64,000 nucleotides of DNA from the NCBI RefSeq assembly GCF_002102185.1, contig NZ_LQOW01000002.1, forward strand, positions 82,126 to 146,125, in the 5' to 3' direction. The stretch's first letter is position 1. Each line of letters opens with the position of its first letter. Positions 42,732-52,028 of the stretch are shown here, in pieces. This DNA is from Mycobacterium fragae. Its GTDB lineage: Bacteria > Actinomycetota > Actinomycetes > Mycobacteriales > Mycobacteriaceae. The translations under genes were made by a program, and so were the position numbers. The notes beneath the pieces were generated by a model, which worked only from the letters and a program-made list of their open reading frames with translations, was not told where the DNA came from and made no database searches.

Positions 42732-44273
42732 CTAGTCGCTCCTGGCCGGGGCGAGCCGGGCCATGCCACGCAGGATCCATGGTGTCCGCTTGGCCATAAT
42801 GGCGACCGCGCGGTCCGAACGGCGCATCACAGACCGAGGGCCGGGGGTAGGGGCTGACGCCAGCTGCGCCTCGGGTGACTCTGCCCGCGGCCCGTGGCGG
42901 TCGACTGCAAGCAGTTGCCAGCTGCCGGGTACACCGCGCAACTCGACGCTGCCGCGGTCCTCGAAGCCCGTCCCCGAGCCCACGACAAGATCGCGGACGG
43001 TGCTTGAGACGAGGATTTCGCCGGCGCCGGCCTGGCCCATGATCCGCGCCGCGATGTGTACTGCGATCCCCCCGATGTCGTTGTCCAGCAGCTCGCACTC
43101 GCCGGTATGAATGCCGATGCGAATCTCGATGCCCAGTTTCTCGGCATCGTCACGCAGGGCCTCCGCACAGCGGATGGCCTGCGTCGGGCCGTCGAACGTG
43201 ACGAGGTGGCCATCGCCCGTGCTCTTCACCACGCTCCCGCCGAATCGTTCCGCGAGTTCGGCCGTAACCTCACCGAAGCGCTGCAGCACCGCACGCCACC
43301 GCTCGTCGCCCGTCTCCGCGGCGCGTTGCGTCGACCCGACCATGTCGGTGAACAGCACAGTGCGCAGGGCGCGATGCGACTGTGACGGCGCCGCATGAGT
43401 TCCGGTAAGCAATTTCTCGACCTCGGCAGTGATCTTGTCCGGCTCGGTGAACCAGGGTGCGTGGTCCGCACCGTCGAGCTCGAGCATTCGCGCTCCGGGG
43501 ATGTGATCGGCGAGGTAGCGGCCCAACTGCACTGGGACGGCAGGGTCGTCGCGGGCATGGACGACAAGGGCCGGCACCGCGATCGCGGGCAGGATTGGCC
43601 GGACGTCCATCCGAAACGAGGCTTCGAGCGTCGCCCGCGCCATTCCCGGGCTCGCGCTCATGCGCTCCAACATTCCGAGCTGGCGTATCGACCGGACCGA
43701 CGGAATGAAACACTTGAGTGCCGCGCCGCTGCCCCACTCCGAGAGGGTGGCGCGGCCGAATTTCTGTCCGTTTTTGATTTGCTCCGTTGAAGGTGCGTAG
43801 TGCTCGCCCAACTCAGAGGCGGCGCGTGCCCGCAGATCGGCGGGGTCCATATCGAGCTCTTCCCACCCTCCGAAGCCTGTGTACGAGGACGTGCCGGTAA
43901 GGATCAACGCCCGCGTGCGCTCCGGCCGTGTTGCGGCGAAGACCATAGTGGCCGGCCCGCCCTCGCTGACTCCCATCAGGGCCGCTTTCTCGAAGCCTGC
44001 GGCGTCCATGACGGCCTCGATCTCGGCCGCTCGATCATCCAGCGTGCGAACCTTCGGTACCGGGTCGGACAGCCCGACCCCGGCCTTGTCGAACAGCAGC
44101 ACACGACAAAACGTGGAGAGCTGCTCCATGAAAGCTCCGAATTCGGGCATGCTCCAGAACATCTCGACGTGGCTGACGAACGACCCCGCGAAGACGAGTT
44201 CGACCGGCCCGTCGCCGAACAACTGATACGCCAGGCTGAGGTCGCCGCAGGATGCATACTGCGTGTCCGCCAC
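42732..44273 (-). CDS. Alpha/beta-hydrolase fused to class III adenylate/guanylate cyclase
   Basis: A 513-residue two-domain protein. The N-terminal part is an alpha/beta hydrolase (DKAGVGLSDPVPKVRTLDDR; nucleophile elbow MGVSEGGPATM; acid/His region DGADHAPWF). The C-terminal part is a class III cyclase with RTVLFTDMVGSTQRAAETGD (metal Asp), STGDGHLVTF (second Asp), and IGIHTGE for substrate. Such fusions exist in several M. tuberculosis cyclases. GTG 44273 is chosen because an earlier start would lie inside the upstream gene. The hydrolase may sense a lipid ligand. Confidence 0.93.
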   Translation of the reverse strand: MADTQYASCGDLSLAYQLFGDGPVELVFAGSFVSHVEMFWSMPEFGAFMEQLSTFCRVLLFDKAGVGLSDPVPKVRTLDDRAAEIEAVMDAAGFEKAALMGVSEGGPATMVFAATRPERTRALILTGTSSYTGFGGWEELDMDPADLRARAASELGEHYAPSTEQIKNGQKFGRATLSEWGSGAALKCFIPSVRSIRQLGMLERMSASPGMARATLEASFRMDVRPILPAIAVPALVVHARDDPAVPVQLGRYLADHIPGARMLELDGADHAPWFTEPDKITAEVEKLLTGTHAAPSQSHRALRTVLFTDMVGSTQRAAETGDERWRAVLQRFGEVTAELAERFGGSVVKSTGDGHLVTFDGPTQAIRCAEALRDDAEKLGIEIRIGIHTGECELLDNDIGGIAVHIAARIMGQAGAGEILVSSTVRDLVVGSGTGFEDRGSVELRGVPGSWQLLAVDRHGPRAESPEAQLASAPTPGPRSVMRRSDRAVAIMAKRTPWILRGMARLAPARSD

Positions 44274-44304
44274 GGGCTGAGCGTACGTTGCCCGGGCGCA
44301 GGCT

Positions 44305-45135
44305 TTACCCCAGTTTGGCGAACTCGGTCTGCAGCTCATCCAGACGTCGGAGCGTCTGATCGCGAGGTTCGGTCGGCAGTTCCACCAACACGTGCTCTAC
44401 GCCGAGATCACGGTAGCCTTCAACGTCCTTGGCCTTCGGTTCTTCTCCCATATGGATGTTGATCACCGGCACGTCGTGGCCTGCAACAGTGCGCAGCTCT
44501 TCGAGCTCACCCGACAGAGCTTTCGCCGATGGACTCAAGGAGATCCAGCCGGCCTTCAGCCGGGCAATGCGCTTGAAACTTGCGGTACCGCCACCCAGAT
44601 ACAGCGGCGGATACGGTTTGGTCGCCGGCTTCGGCCAGCTGTAGATTGCGTCGAAGTCCACGAATTCCCCATGGAATTCGGCCTTGTCTTGCGTCCAGAT
44701 CTCGATCATCGCACGGAGGCGCTCTTCAGACACGCGTCCGCGCACCGCGGGGTCAACACCATGGTTGGCGATTTCTTCACGCAACCAGCCCACGCCCACG
44801 CCGAAGCGAAACCGCCCCTGCGACACCAGATCCAGCGATGCGACCTCTTTGGCCGTCAGGATCGGATCGCGCTGCGGGAGCAACGCGATGCCGGTGCCCA
44901 AGACCAAGTTCTCGGTGGCGATCGTCGCCGCCGTCAACGCCACAAACGGGTCCAGCGTGCGGTAGTACTTGGGCGGAATCGGGCCGCCCGCTGGATACGG
45001 GGTCTGCGCGTCGACCGGGATGTGCGAGTGCTCGGCGAGGAAAAGCGACTCAAACCCGCGCTGCTCGAGCGCCACGCCCAGGTCGACTGGACTGATTCCC
45101 TCGTCGGTGACAAAGGTCAGGACACCGAAACCCAT
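44305..45135 (-). CDS. LLM-family F420-dependent oxidoreductase
   Basis: A 276-residue luciferase-like protein. It includes LFLAEHSHIPVD, TATIATENLVLGTGIALLPQRDP, FGVGVGWLREEIANHGVDP and PLYLGGGTASFKRIARL, all typical of F420-dependent LLM enzymes. ATG 45135 is preceded by GGGAGCAAGC. It lies 31 nt upstream of the hydrolase-cyclase in the same direction. Substrate unknown. Confidence 0.9.
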   Translation of the reverse strand: MGFGVLTFVTDEGISPVDLGVALEQRGFESLFLAEHSHIPVDAQTPYPAGGPIPPKYYRTLDPFVALTAATIATENLVLGTGIALLPQRDPILTAKEVASLDLVSQGRFRFGVGVGWLREEIANHGVDPAVRGRVSEERLRAMIEIWTQDKAEFHGEFVDFDAIYSWPKPATKPYPPLYLGGGTASFKRIARLKAGWISLSPSAKALSGELEELRTVAGHDVPVINIHMGEEPKAKDVEGYRDLGVEHVLVELPTEPRDQTLRRLDELQTEFAKLG

Positions 45136-45191
45136 GCTTGCTCCCATCGTCAACGTCTAATGATGAAAGGCAACAGCGCGTCGGCGCGAAC

Positions 45192-45581
45192 TTATTCCGG
45201 CGTCTCCGGTATGCGCTTCTTCGGTCGCGCCGCGCCCCACAGCCCGACGGCGATGCCGATCACAGCACCACCCAGGCCGATGAGCTGTGAGCCCTTCATC
45301 TCGTCACGAACGCTCAGCCCGCCGAGCAGGTCGGAGGCGTCGGCGCCAGCGGAGGCAAGAAACCAGCCCCGCGTGTTTTTGCCACGCAACGCCGCCGTCG
45401 CGAGCAGCCCGCCGATCAAGGCGTCGCGGTAGCCCATCGACCGCAACAGCAGTCGTGCCGTCGGCGTCGGCTCGTCCCGGTCGCCCCACAGCCGGTTCGC
45501 ACGCACGGGGTCGACGAGAAACTGGATTCCCGAGGCAAGTCGGATGCTGCCTGCGGCCAATGCGGCACGGTCGATCGACAT
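45192..45581 (-). CDS. DUF4267-type small membrane protein
   Basis: A 129-residue protein with hydrophobic segments around SIRLASGIQFLV, GYRDALIGGLLATAAL and LIGLGGAVIGIAVGLWGAA. The C-terminus is charged (RPKKRIPETPE). Similar mycobacterial proteins are uncharacterised. It is separated by 20 nt from the amidohydrolase, in the same direction. Confidence 0.7.
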   Translation of the reverse strand: MSIDRAALAAGSIRLASGIQFLVDPVRANRLWGDRDEPTPTARLLLRSMGYRDALIGGLLATAALRGKNTRGWFLASAGADASDLLGGLSVRDEMKGSQLIGLGGAVIGIAVGLWGAARPKKRIPETPE

Positions 45582-45601
45582 GTGCCGCAGCCTAGATGCA
45601 T

Positions 45602-47362
45602 TCAGCGCGCGCCGCGTACCAACCGGCCGGGCCGTGCCCCGGTGTCGACGCCGTCGCGGCGCGTGACCACCCCGTTGACGATCGTGGCGGTGTAGCCGGA
45701 GGCGCCCTGGATCAGCCGGTGACCACCGGCCGGCAGATCGAAAGCCATCCGCGGGGCATGCAGCGTGAGGGCATCCATGTCGATCACGTTGACGTCGGCC
45801 CTCTTTCCGACCTCGATGACCCCGCGGTCCGAAAGCCCGAACAGCTGCGCGGTGTCGTGAGACTGCTTGCGGATGACGTACTCCAGCGGCAGCTTCTCCC
45901 CACGGCGACGATCGCGTGCCCAGTGTGTCAGCAGGAAGGTGGGATACGACGCGTCACAGATCATGCTGCAATGCGCCCCGCCGTCGGACAGTCCGACCAC
46001 GCCCGCAGGATGCATGAGCATCTCCCGGATCGCGTCGTGGTTGCCGTAGCAGTAGTTGTAGAACGGCAGCATCAGCATTGCCGTCGCGTCGGACTCCAGC
46101 ATCAGGTCGTAGAGCGTGGCCAAGGGATCCTCGCCGCGTTCGGCGGCGATCTTCTCGACGTTGCGTTCGTCGGTCGGCTCGTAGTCGGGGGGATCACCGA
46201 TCGCGTAGAGCCGGCCAAGCGAGTATTGAACGAGGGCAAACATGTTGTCGAACAACACGTTCGGGTTCGGCGGCAGGTCGTCCTCGGATAGGATCGCGGC
46301 CTTCACAGCGGGATCGGCGAGACGCTGCGCCAGCTCCTCGCGACTGCATTCGGCCTTCAGCCGGCGGAAGGTCGGGCGGTGCGTGAAGGCGTGATGCCCC
46401 TGAAAACCGAACAGCATGCCGAACGGTCGTGCCGCTATCTGGGGGTACAACCGGCTGCCCGCCGCGTGGGCGGCCGCCGAGATGTCCAGCTGTTCGCGCC
46501 ACAGGTCCGGGGCGGCGTCGACCTGGATCATGCCGAATGAAATCGGCCGGTCGATCTCCGCGCCGAGGCGCTGCATCCACTCCAGCTCCTTCTTGGGCGC
46601 GATGATGTCCTCGCCAGCCACGCCCTGAGGGGCCAGCTCGAAGACGGCCTGGCCGCCGGCAGCCATGGCCCGGCCGAGTCCGAACAGCTCGTCCTCCGCG
46701 GCATAGGTTCCCGGAACCGGCTCGCCGTCGATGGCCCGGTGACCGAGCGTGCGCGACGTCGAGAAGCCCAGCGCGCCGGCCTCGACGGCCTCCTGCACTA
46801 GGCGCGCCATCGCAGCAATGTCCTCCGGGGATGCGGGCTCGTTGCGGGCGCCCCGCTCGCCCATGGCGTAGGCGCGGACCGCGCCGTGGGCTACCTGGCT
46901 GCCCACGTCGACGGCGAATTCCCGCTTTTCGACGGCATCGAGGTATTCGGGGTAGCTCTCCCAGCCCCAAGAGATGCCCTCTGTCAGCGCGGTGCCGGGA
47001 ATGTCCTCGACACCCTCCATCAACCCGATCAGCCAATCTTCCTGACCCGGCCGCACCGGGGCGAAGCCCACGCCGCAGTTACCGGTGACGACTGTGGTCA
47101 CGCCGTGACTGCTGGACGGCTCCAGCAGGTCGTCCCAGCTCACCTGGCCGTCGTAGTGGGTGTGGATGTCCACGAACCCCGGCGCGACGATCTTTCCGGA
47201 CGCGTCGATGGTCTCAGCGGCCTCGCCTTCCAATGGCGGGTCGTCAGGGCCCCGACGGCGAACCTCGACGACCCTGCCGTCCTTGACGGCGACATCGGCG
47301 TCGAATCGATCCGCACCCGTCCCGTCTACGACGATGCCGCCGGTGATCTTGAGGTCGAACAC
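45602..47362 (-). CDS. Amidohydrolase family protein (N-acyl-D-amino-acid deacylase-like)
   Basis: A 586-residue metallo-amidohydrolase. The metal site is DIHTHYDGQVSWDD (HxH), with HAFTHRPTFRRL and LSDGGAHCSMICDAS later; the end has KRADVNVIDMD. This class includes N-acyl-D-amino-acid amidohydrolases and dihydropyrimidinase-type enzymes. GTG 47362 was chosen because GGGAG precedes it. It is divergent from a Rieske oxygenase, and the intergenic GTAAC-N3-GTTAC palindrome is shared with the P450/SDR region. Confidence 0.9.
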   Translation of the reverse strand: MFDLKITGGIVVDGTGADRFDADVAVKDGRVVEVRRRGPDDPPLEGEAAETIDASGKIVAPGFVDIHTHYDGQVSWDDLLEPSSSHGVTTVVTGNCGVGFAPVRPGQEDWLIGLMEGVEDIPGTALTEGISWGWESYPEYLDAVEKREFAVDVGSQVAHGAVRAYAMGERGARNEPASPEDIAAMARLVQEAVEAGALGFSTSRTLGHRAIDGEPVPGTYAAEDELFGLGRAMAAGGQAVFELAPQGVAGEDIIAPKKELEWMQRLGAEIDRPISFGMIQVDAAPDLWREQLDISAAAHAAGSRLYPQIAARPFGMLFGFQGHHAFTHRPTFRRLKAECSREELAQRLADPAVKAAILSEDDLPPNPNVLFDNMFALVQYSLGRLYAIGDPPDYEPTDERNVEKIAAERGEDPLATLYDLMLESDATAMLMLPFYNYCYGNHDAIREMLMHPAGVVGLSDGGAHCSMICDASYPTFLLTHWARDRRRGEKLPLEYVIRKQSHDTAQLFGLSDRGVIEVGKRADVNVIDMDALTLHAPRMAFDLPAGGHRLIQGASGYTATIVNGVVTRRDGVDTGARPGRLVRGAR

Positions 47363-47390
47363 GATTACTCCCTCGGATGCCGTGCCAGCC

Positions 47391-47395
47391 GTTAC
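47391..47395. promoter_or_regulatory. Half-site GTTAC spaced 23 bp from operator C
   Basis: GTTAC at 47391-47395 would centre a degenerate site at 47389, exactly 23 bp from the centre of operator C at 47412. Operators A and B are also 23 bp apart. The left half (47383-47387) is degenerate. This looks like the second of a pair. Confidence 0.4.
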
Positions 47396-47405
47396 TCTGG
47401 TCAAT

Positions 47406-47418
47406 GTAACACCGTTAC
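47406..47418. promoter_or_regulatory. TetR-type operator C (GTAAC-N3-GTTAC)
   Basis: GTAAC (47406-47410) and GTTAC (47414-47418) with ACC between. It lies between the divergent amidohydrolase (start 47362) and Rieske (start 47447) genes. It matches operators A and B at 40.6 kb. Confidence 0.7.
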
Positions 47419-47446
47419 AGACACTCGGGAAGGCGGGAGCGCTGCG

Positions 47447-48772
47447 ATGACGACCCAAGCAACCCGTGCCCGGTCTGAGGACGCGATCGGCACGCCGCCA
47501 CAACGCCCCACCCTGGTGCCCGCCGAGCGCTACATCTCCACGACGTTCGCACGGCTTGAGGTGGAGCGGATGTGGCCGAGTGTCTGGCAGGTCGCCTGCA
47601 CGGTCGACCACGTCGCCGAACCCGGCGACTACTTCGAATACCGTTGCGGCCCATACTCGGTACTGATCGTTTGCGGCGACGACGGCGTGCTGCGCGCATT
47701 TCAAAACGTCTGCCGGCATCGGGGCAATTCACTGTGCGCCGGCTCCGGTTCGGACCTGCGCGAACTGCGCTGCGGCTATCACGGCTGGACGTGGGACCTT
47801 TGCGGCGCGCTCAAGCGGGTCCCGAACCGCAAGGGATTTGGGGCTCTGCAGATGTCGGAGTATCCACTGTTCGCGGCCCGCGTCGACACGTGGGAACGAC
47901 TCGTGTTCGTCAACCTCGACGTCAACGCGATCCCCTTGATCGACTACCTGGAGGCGGTGCCCCAGGACATCGCGTGGTGCAGACTGGGCGACTTCCGTTG
48001 CTATGCCACCATGACCATTGAGGTCGAGGCCAACTGGAAGACGATCGCCGACGGCTACAGCGAGACCTATCACATCCAGACGCTGCATCCCGAGCTGCAC
48101 AGGTGCATGGACGATGTGTATGCGCCGCAGGTGATTTGGGGACACACAGGCAAGTCCGAACAACTCTATGGTGTGCAGAGCCCACGTCTCAAAGAAACGC
48201 TCACCGACAGTGAGGTGTGGGACGCCTATGTGACCACCCAGGGCGCATTGATGGGCGTCGCGGAAGGCACCCCGTTCCCCGCGGAACAACTCGAACCGGG
48301 CGAATCGGTGGCCGACGTGATCGCAAAGCGCACAAGAGCTTTCGCCGCCGAACGCGGTGTCGATCTGAGTTGGGCCAGCACGGACCAAGTGCTGCGACTG
48401 CACCAGTACAACGTCTTTCCGAACCTGACGCTGCTCACCAACGCCGACCACCTGACTGTGATGGCATCACGTCCCGGGCCTGATCCTGATCACGGCGAAT
48501 TCGTGATGTTCCTGTGGACGCGTATGCCGCACGGTGCGCCGCGAAGCAAGCCCACCGACGTTCGGTTGAAGGCGGGCGAGGCCGACCCCGGTCTGGTGAT
48601 GACCCAGGACATCACGGTGTTGGCGGGACTTCAGCGCGGCCTGCACCAGCCCGGGTTCACGCATTTGACGCTGTCCAACGAGGAACGACGCGTGATCAAC
48701 ATGCACCGCAACCTCGAACGCTACCTCGAGCTGCCCGACTCCGAGCGCATCACCGGAGGTGAGACCGCGTGA
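47447..48772 (+). CDS. Rieske non-haem iron oxygenase, large subunit
   Basis: A 441-residue Rieske-type ring-hydroxylating oxygenase alpha subunit. The [2Fe-2S] ligands are Cys89-x-His91 in CRHRGNSLC and Cys109-x2-His112 in CGYHGWTWD. The mononuclear iron motif is DGYSETYHIQTLH. The catalytic domain follows to the end. It hydroxylates or demethylates an aromatic or amine substrate using electrons from a reductase not seen nearby. ATG 47447. Its stop overlaps the TetR start (GTGA). Confidence 0.93.
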   Translation: MTTQATRARSEDAIGTPPQRPTLVPAERYISTTFARLEVERMWPSVWQVACTVDHVAEPGDYFEYRCGPYSVLIVCGDDGVLRAFQNVCRHRGNSLCAGSGSDLRELRCGYHGWTWDLCGALKRVPNRKGFGALQMSEYPLFAARVDTWERLVFVNLDVNAIPLIDYLEAVPQDIAWCRLGDFRCYATMTIEVEANWKTIADGYSETYHIQTLHPELHRCMDDVYAPQVIWGHTGKSEQLYGVQSPRLKETLTDSEVWDAYVTTQGALMGVAEGTPFPAEQLEPGESVADVIAKRTRAFAAERGVDLSWASTDQVLRLHQYNVFPNLTLLTNADHLTVMASRPGPDPDHGEFVMFLWTRMPHGAPRSKPTDVRLKAGEADPGLVMTQDITVLAGLQRGLHQPGFTHLTLSNEERRVINMHRNLERYLELPDSERITGGETA

Positions 48773-49392
48773 CGACGCCGGGCAAGGCCATCACTGCCGA
48801 GGCGATCCTTGACGCTGCGGCACAGCTGATCGAATTGGACGGGGTTGAGGCGTTCACCATGCGTGGCCTCGCCGAGCAACTCGGGGTGGCGGTCACCTCG
48901 ATCTACTGGCATGTCGGAGGCAAAGACAAACTCTTCGACAGCCTGGTCGATCGATTGCTTTCTCAGATGGCGAATCTGCCCATCGAGGGTGACACCACAG
49001 TCGAACGCATCGCGTCACTTGCGCGCTCCCAGCGCAGGGTACTGATCGAGCGACAACACCTGCTGCGCATCGCGCATGAACAGGACCGCACGCCGATGCT
49101 GTTCCTGCCGATTCAGCGCACATTAGCGGCGTTACTGGCCGAACTGGGGGTGGCCGGGACCGATGCCGCACTCATCCTGCGAGCAGTCCAGGTTCACGTC
49201 ATTTCGTCGGCCGTGATGCAGTTCTCGGCCGTGCGTGGAGCCAAGCACGACGAAGAGGATCCGTCGCTGTGGACCGACGACTGGCCCGACCAAGCCCTCG
49301 TCGAGGCGCTGCAATCCCCCACCGACTACGATGCCGTTTTCGAATACGGACTCAATGCGTTGCTGGCGCCCTTGCAGACCAAAGAGAACTGA
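48769..49392 (+). CDS. TetR family regulator
   Basis: A 207-residue TetR. The HTH is at MRGLAEQLGVAVTSIYWHVG after AEAILDAAAQLIELDGVEAF. The start GTG overlaps the Rieske stop, so it is co-transcribed with it. It might control operator C, although the TetR at 39994 is a rival. The stop overlaps the DUF1906 start (TGATG). Confidence 0.9.
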   Translation: MTTPGKAITAEAILDAAAQLIELDGVEAFTMRGLAEQLGVAVTSIYWHVGGKDKLFDSLVDRLLSQMANLPIEGDTTVERIASLARSQRRVLIERQHLLRIAHEQDRTPMLFLPIQRTLAALLAELGVAGTDAALILRAVQVHVISSAVMQFSAVRGAKHDEEDPSLWTDDWPDQALVEALQSPTDYDAVFEYGLNALLAPLQTKEN

Positions 49393-50159
49393 TGATGCAC
49401 GACCTTTCGAGACGCGAAGCCCTCAAATATGCTTGCGCCGCACCGATTCTGGGAACGTTGGCTGCGACATCCAACGCGCCGACGGCGTCGGCTGCCAACA
49501 TGAGACTGGTCGACTTTACGGAGCACATCGTCGCGCCGGACCAGATCAAAGCGGCGGGCTTTGACGGAGCAGTGGTCTACGTGGCCGAATCGCGGCCGGG
49601 CGCAAACTTCGATTTCAAGCCCGTCACCCGCGAGTATGCCGATGCGCTACGCGCAGCGGGTCTCCAGATCGTCAGCAACTACCAGTACGGCAAGCCCGGT
49701 TGGCCCACCCCGTCGGATTTCACGAGAGGGCACGACGGGGGCGTGGCCGACGCTCAGACGGCTCTTCGACTGCACGGCGCGGCCGGAGGCGGGAATTCGG
49801 CGCCGATCTTCTTCAGTATCGACGAGGACATCGACCTCAGCACCTGGATTAACGTTGCGGTCGAATGGTTTCGAGGAATCAACTCGGTGCTGGGAGTGGA
49901 CCGCACTGGCATCTACGGGCATGCGCGTGCCTGCGCGTGGGCGATCAAAGACAACGTCATAGGGCACTCAACCACCGCGGGTCACCGGTGGGCATGGCAG
50001 ACGATCGCGTGGTCTGGTGGTCAGCGCGAGCCCGCAGCGGTGCTTTACCAGGTTGTGGTCAACACCCCCTCGAATCCGGGCGTGCTCGTCGGAGGTACCC
50101 ACCTGGATGTGGACGAGGTCCTCGCGGCCGATTTCGGGCAGTGGGATTTACATCGATAG
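49392..50159 (+). CDS. Tat-exported DUF1906 glycoside-hydrolase-like protein (Rv2525c-type)
   Basis: A 255-residue protein. The Tat signal has SRREALKYA (Arg-Arg at 7-8) and a cleavage region ASAAN at about 32-36. The DUF1906 (GH25-like) fold follows with VSNYQYGKPG, FFSIDEDIDL (putative catalytic acids) and GIYGHARACAW. Rv2525c affects cell wall and beta-lactam susceptibility. ATG 49392 overlaps the tetR stop. The enzyme probably acts on a cell-wall polymer outside the membrane. Confidence 0.9.
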   Translation: MMHDLSRREALKYACAAPILGTLAATSNAPTASAANMRLVDFTEHIVAPDQIKAAGFDGAVVYVAESRPGANFDFKPVTREYADALRAAGLQIVSNYQYGKPGWPTPSDFTRGHDGGVADAQTALRLHGAAGGGNSAPIFFSIDEDIDLSTWINVAVEWFRGINSVLGVDRTGIYGHARACAWAIKDNVIGHSTTAGHRWAWQTIAWSGGQREPAAVLYQVVVNTPSNPGVLVGGTHLDVDEVLAADFGQWDLHR

Positions 50160-50175
50160 TCGTATGCTCGCCTGC

Positions 50176-50964
50176 ATGAGCAGGCTCGCGGCCGAGGCGC
50201 CCGTCTTGACCCGCACGGACGGGCCGGTAGCGCGCCTGACGCTCAACCGGCCGGACAAACGCAACGCGCTGAGCCTCGAGCTGATGGAACAGCTGATCGC
50301 CCGGCTACAGCGGCTCGGCGCGGACCCCGAGGTGCGGGTGATCGTCGTCGACGCCGTCGGCCCGGCGTTCTCCGCGGGCCATGACCTGGGCGAAATGATC
50401 GGCCGCGACGTCCCGTTCTACCAGCGGCTGTTCGACGTTTGCACCGAGCTCATGGAAACCATCCACCGCCTACCCCAACCGGTGATCGCCAAGGTCGAGG
50501 GAATGGCGACCGCGGCGGGCTGTCAGCTGGTCGGCGCCTGCGACCTCGCCGTGGCCGCGGACGGCGCCCGTTTCGCCACCCCGGGAGTCAAGATCGGTCT
50601 CTTCTGCTCGACCCCGATGGTGCCGTTGTCGCGCGCAATCGGCAGGAAGCGTGCGCTGGAGATGTTGCTCACCGGCCGGCCGATCACCGCTGAGACGGCG
50701 CTGGATTGGGGCCTGGTGAACCGCGTCGTCCCGGCGGAAGCCCTCGAAGACGAACTCGGCGCGATCGTCGACGCCATCGTGACTTCCAGCCCACTGACGG
50801 TAGGGCTGGGCAAGGAAGCGTTCTACGCGCAGATCGAGCTCGATGAACACCGCGCCTACGACCTGACGAAAGCCGTCATGGCGATGAACGCCCGCGCTGA
50901 CGACGCTCAAGAGGGCATGTGCGCCTTCCTCGAAAAGCGTCCGGCGACGTGGCGAGGGCGCTAG
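50176..50964 (+). CDS. Enoyl-CoA hydratase/isomerase family protein
   Basis: A 262-residue crotonase fold. LNRPDKRNALSLELM, AGHDLGEMIG (oxyanion region), AGCQLVGACDLAVAADGA and the later GLVNRVVPAEAL are standard. The second catalytic Glu in the usual position is replaced by CSTPMVPLSRAIG context, so isomerase activity is possible. ATG 50176 was taken; an earlier ATG (50164) is possible. It follows the DUF1906 gene by 16 nt. Confidence 0.9.
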   Translation: MSRLAAEAPVLTRTDGPVARLTLNRPDKRNALSLELMEQLIARLQRLGADPEVRVIVVDAVGPAFSAGHDLGEMIGRDVPFYQRLFDVCTELMETIHRLPQPVIAKVEGMATAAGCQLVGACDLAVAADGARFATPGVKIGLFCSTPMVPLSRAIGRKRALEMLLTGRPITAETALDWGLVNRVVPAEALEDELGAIVDAIVTSSPLTVGLGKEAFYAQIELDEHRAYDLTKAVMAMNARADDAQEGMCAFLEKRPATWRGR

Positions 50965-50971
50965 GCCGCTT

Positions 50972-51889
50972 TCAGTAGTGATAGGTGTCCGACGGCGCGG
51001 GCATGTGAACTCGTTCGTCCTCGAATTCCGCGACTTCGATGCCGTACGCCCGAGCCAGTTCGAGTATCTTGGTGGCCCTGGCGACGCGCGGCAGGTCAGA
51101 CCCGTTGCGGATCTCTCCCCCGTCGCGTTCGAACTCGGCGAAAAACTCTTTGGCCCAGCCGATTTCATCCTGTGACGGCGATAGCCCCTCATTCACCACG
51201 GAACATTGGTCGGGGGTAAGGCAGATCTTGCCGGTCATTCCGAACTCTGCGGAGACAGCCGTGGCCTCGATCAGCTTGAGCGGGTTGGAGCCGATCGTCG
51301 GCCCGTCGATTGCACTGGGCAGGTTGGCCGCCTTGGCGGCGATCGTGAAGCGCGACCGAGCGTAAGCCAACGTGGCGGTGTCTTCTCCGAAACCGGTGTC
51401 CCGGCGGAAATCACCGATGCCGAAGGCGAGCCGGAAAGTTCCCTTGGCCGCGGCGATTTCGGTGATGCGCTCCAGACCTCGGGCCGTCTCGACCAGGGCC
51501 ACGATCGGGACGTTGGGCAGTCGTTTGGCTGTCTCGGTGACATGGTCCACCGATTCGACCATCGCCAGCATCACACCGCCGACCGAGGTGCCGGCGAGCA
51601 TGGCCAAATCGTCCGCCCACCAAGGTGTGCCGAAGCCGTTGACGCGGACCCAATCGCCGTTTTTGGCGCGAAGCCAACGTACGACGTTGTCGCGGGCGGT
51701 CGCCTTGTCCTTGGGAGCGACTGCATCTTCGATGTCGAGGACGACGATGTCGGCGGGTGAGCGCGCGGCGTCCTCGAACCGGTCCGGGTGCGCGCCGTTG
51801 ACCAATAACCAGCTCCGGGCGAGAACCGGTTCGATGCGTGAGCCGACGCCGGTCGGGTCCGCCGCTGGGGTGTCGATCTGTTCGGACAT
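50972..51889 (-). CDS. HpcH/HpaI aldolase/citrate-lyase beta (CitE)-like protein
   Basis: A 305-residue CitE-like TIM barrel. SWLLVNGAHPDRFEDAARS, DIVVLDIEDAVAPKDKATAR, ALVETARGLERI and GDFRRDTGFG are diagnostic; the metal site is Glu/Asp rich. Mycobacterial CitE-like proteins act on malyl-CoA/citramalyl-CoA or related thioesters. ATG 51889. Looks equivalent to Rv3075c. Confidence 0.87.
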   Translation of the reverse strand: MSEQIDTPAADPTGVGSRIEPVLARSWLLVNGAHPDRFEDAARSPADIVVLDIEDAVAPKDKATARDNVVRWLRAKNGDWVRVNGFGTPWWADDLAMLAGTSVGGVMLAMVESVDHVTETAKRLPNVPIVALVETARGLERITEIAAAKGTFRLAFGIGDFRRDTGFGEDTATLAYARSRFTIAAKAANLPSAIDGPTIGSNPLKLIEATAVSAEFGMTGKICLTPDQCSVVNEGLSPSQDEIGWAKEFFAEFERDGGEIRNGSDLPRVARATKILELARAYGIEVAEFEDERVHMPAPSDTYHY

Positions 51890-52028
51890 CGGTTGATCTG
51901 CCGTTTCTTTATCTTGTCGCTGTCTACGTCGTTCTAGTCCCGACCGTAACGGCATCGCAAAACGCGTGGTCAGACGGGTATCCCACATTGCGGTTCGTCT
52001 CCGGCGATTTGTGGCTTGGCTGAACGCC

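Noticed and set aside
48769..49392. The TetR at 48.8 kb as the only regulator of operator C
   Set aside because: Sequence cannot decide between it and the TetR at 39994, because the operator is shared with the latter's promoter.
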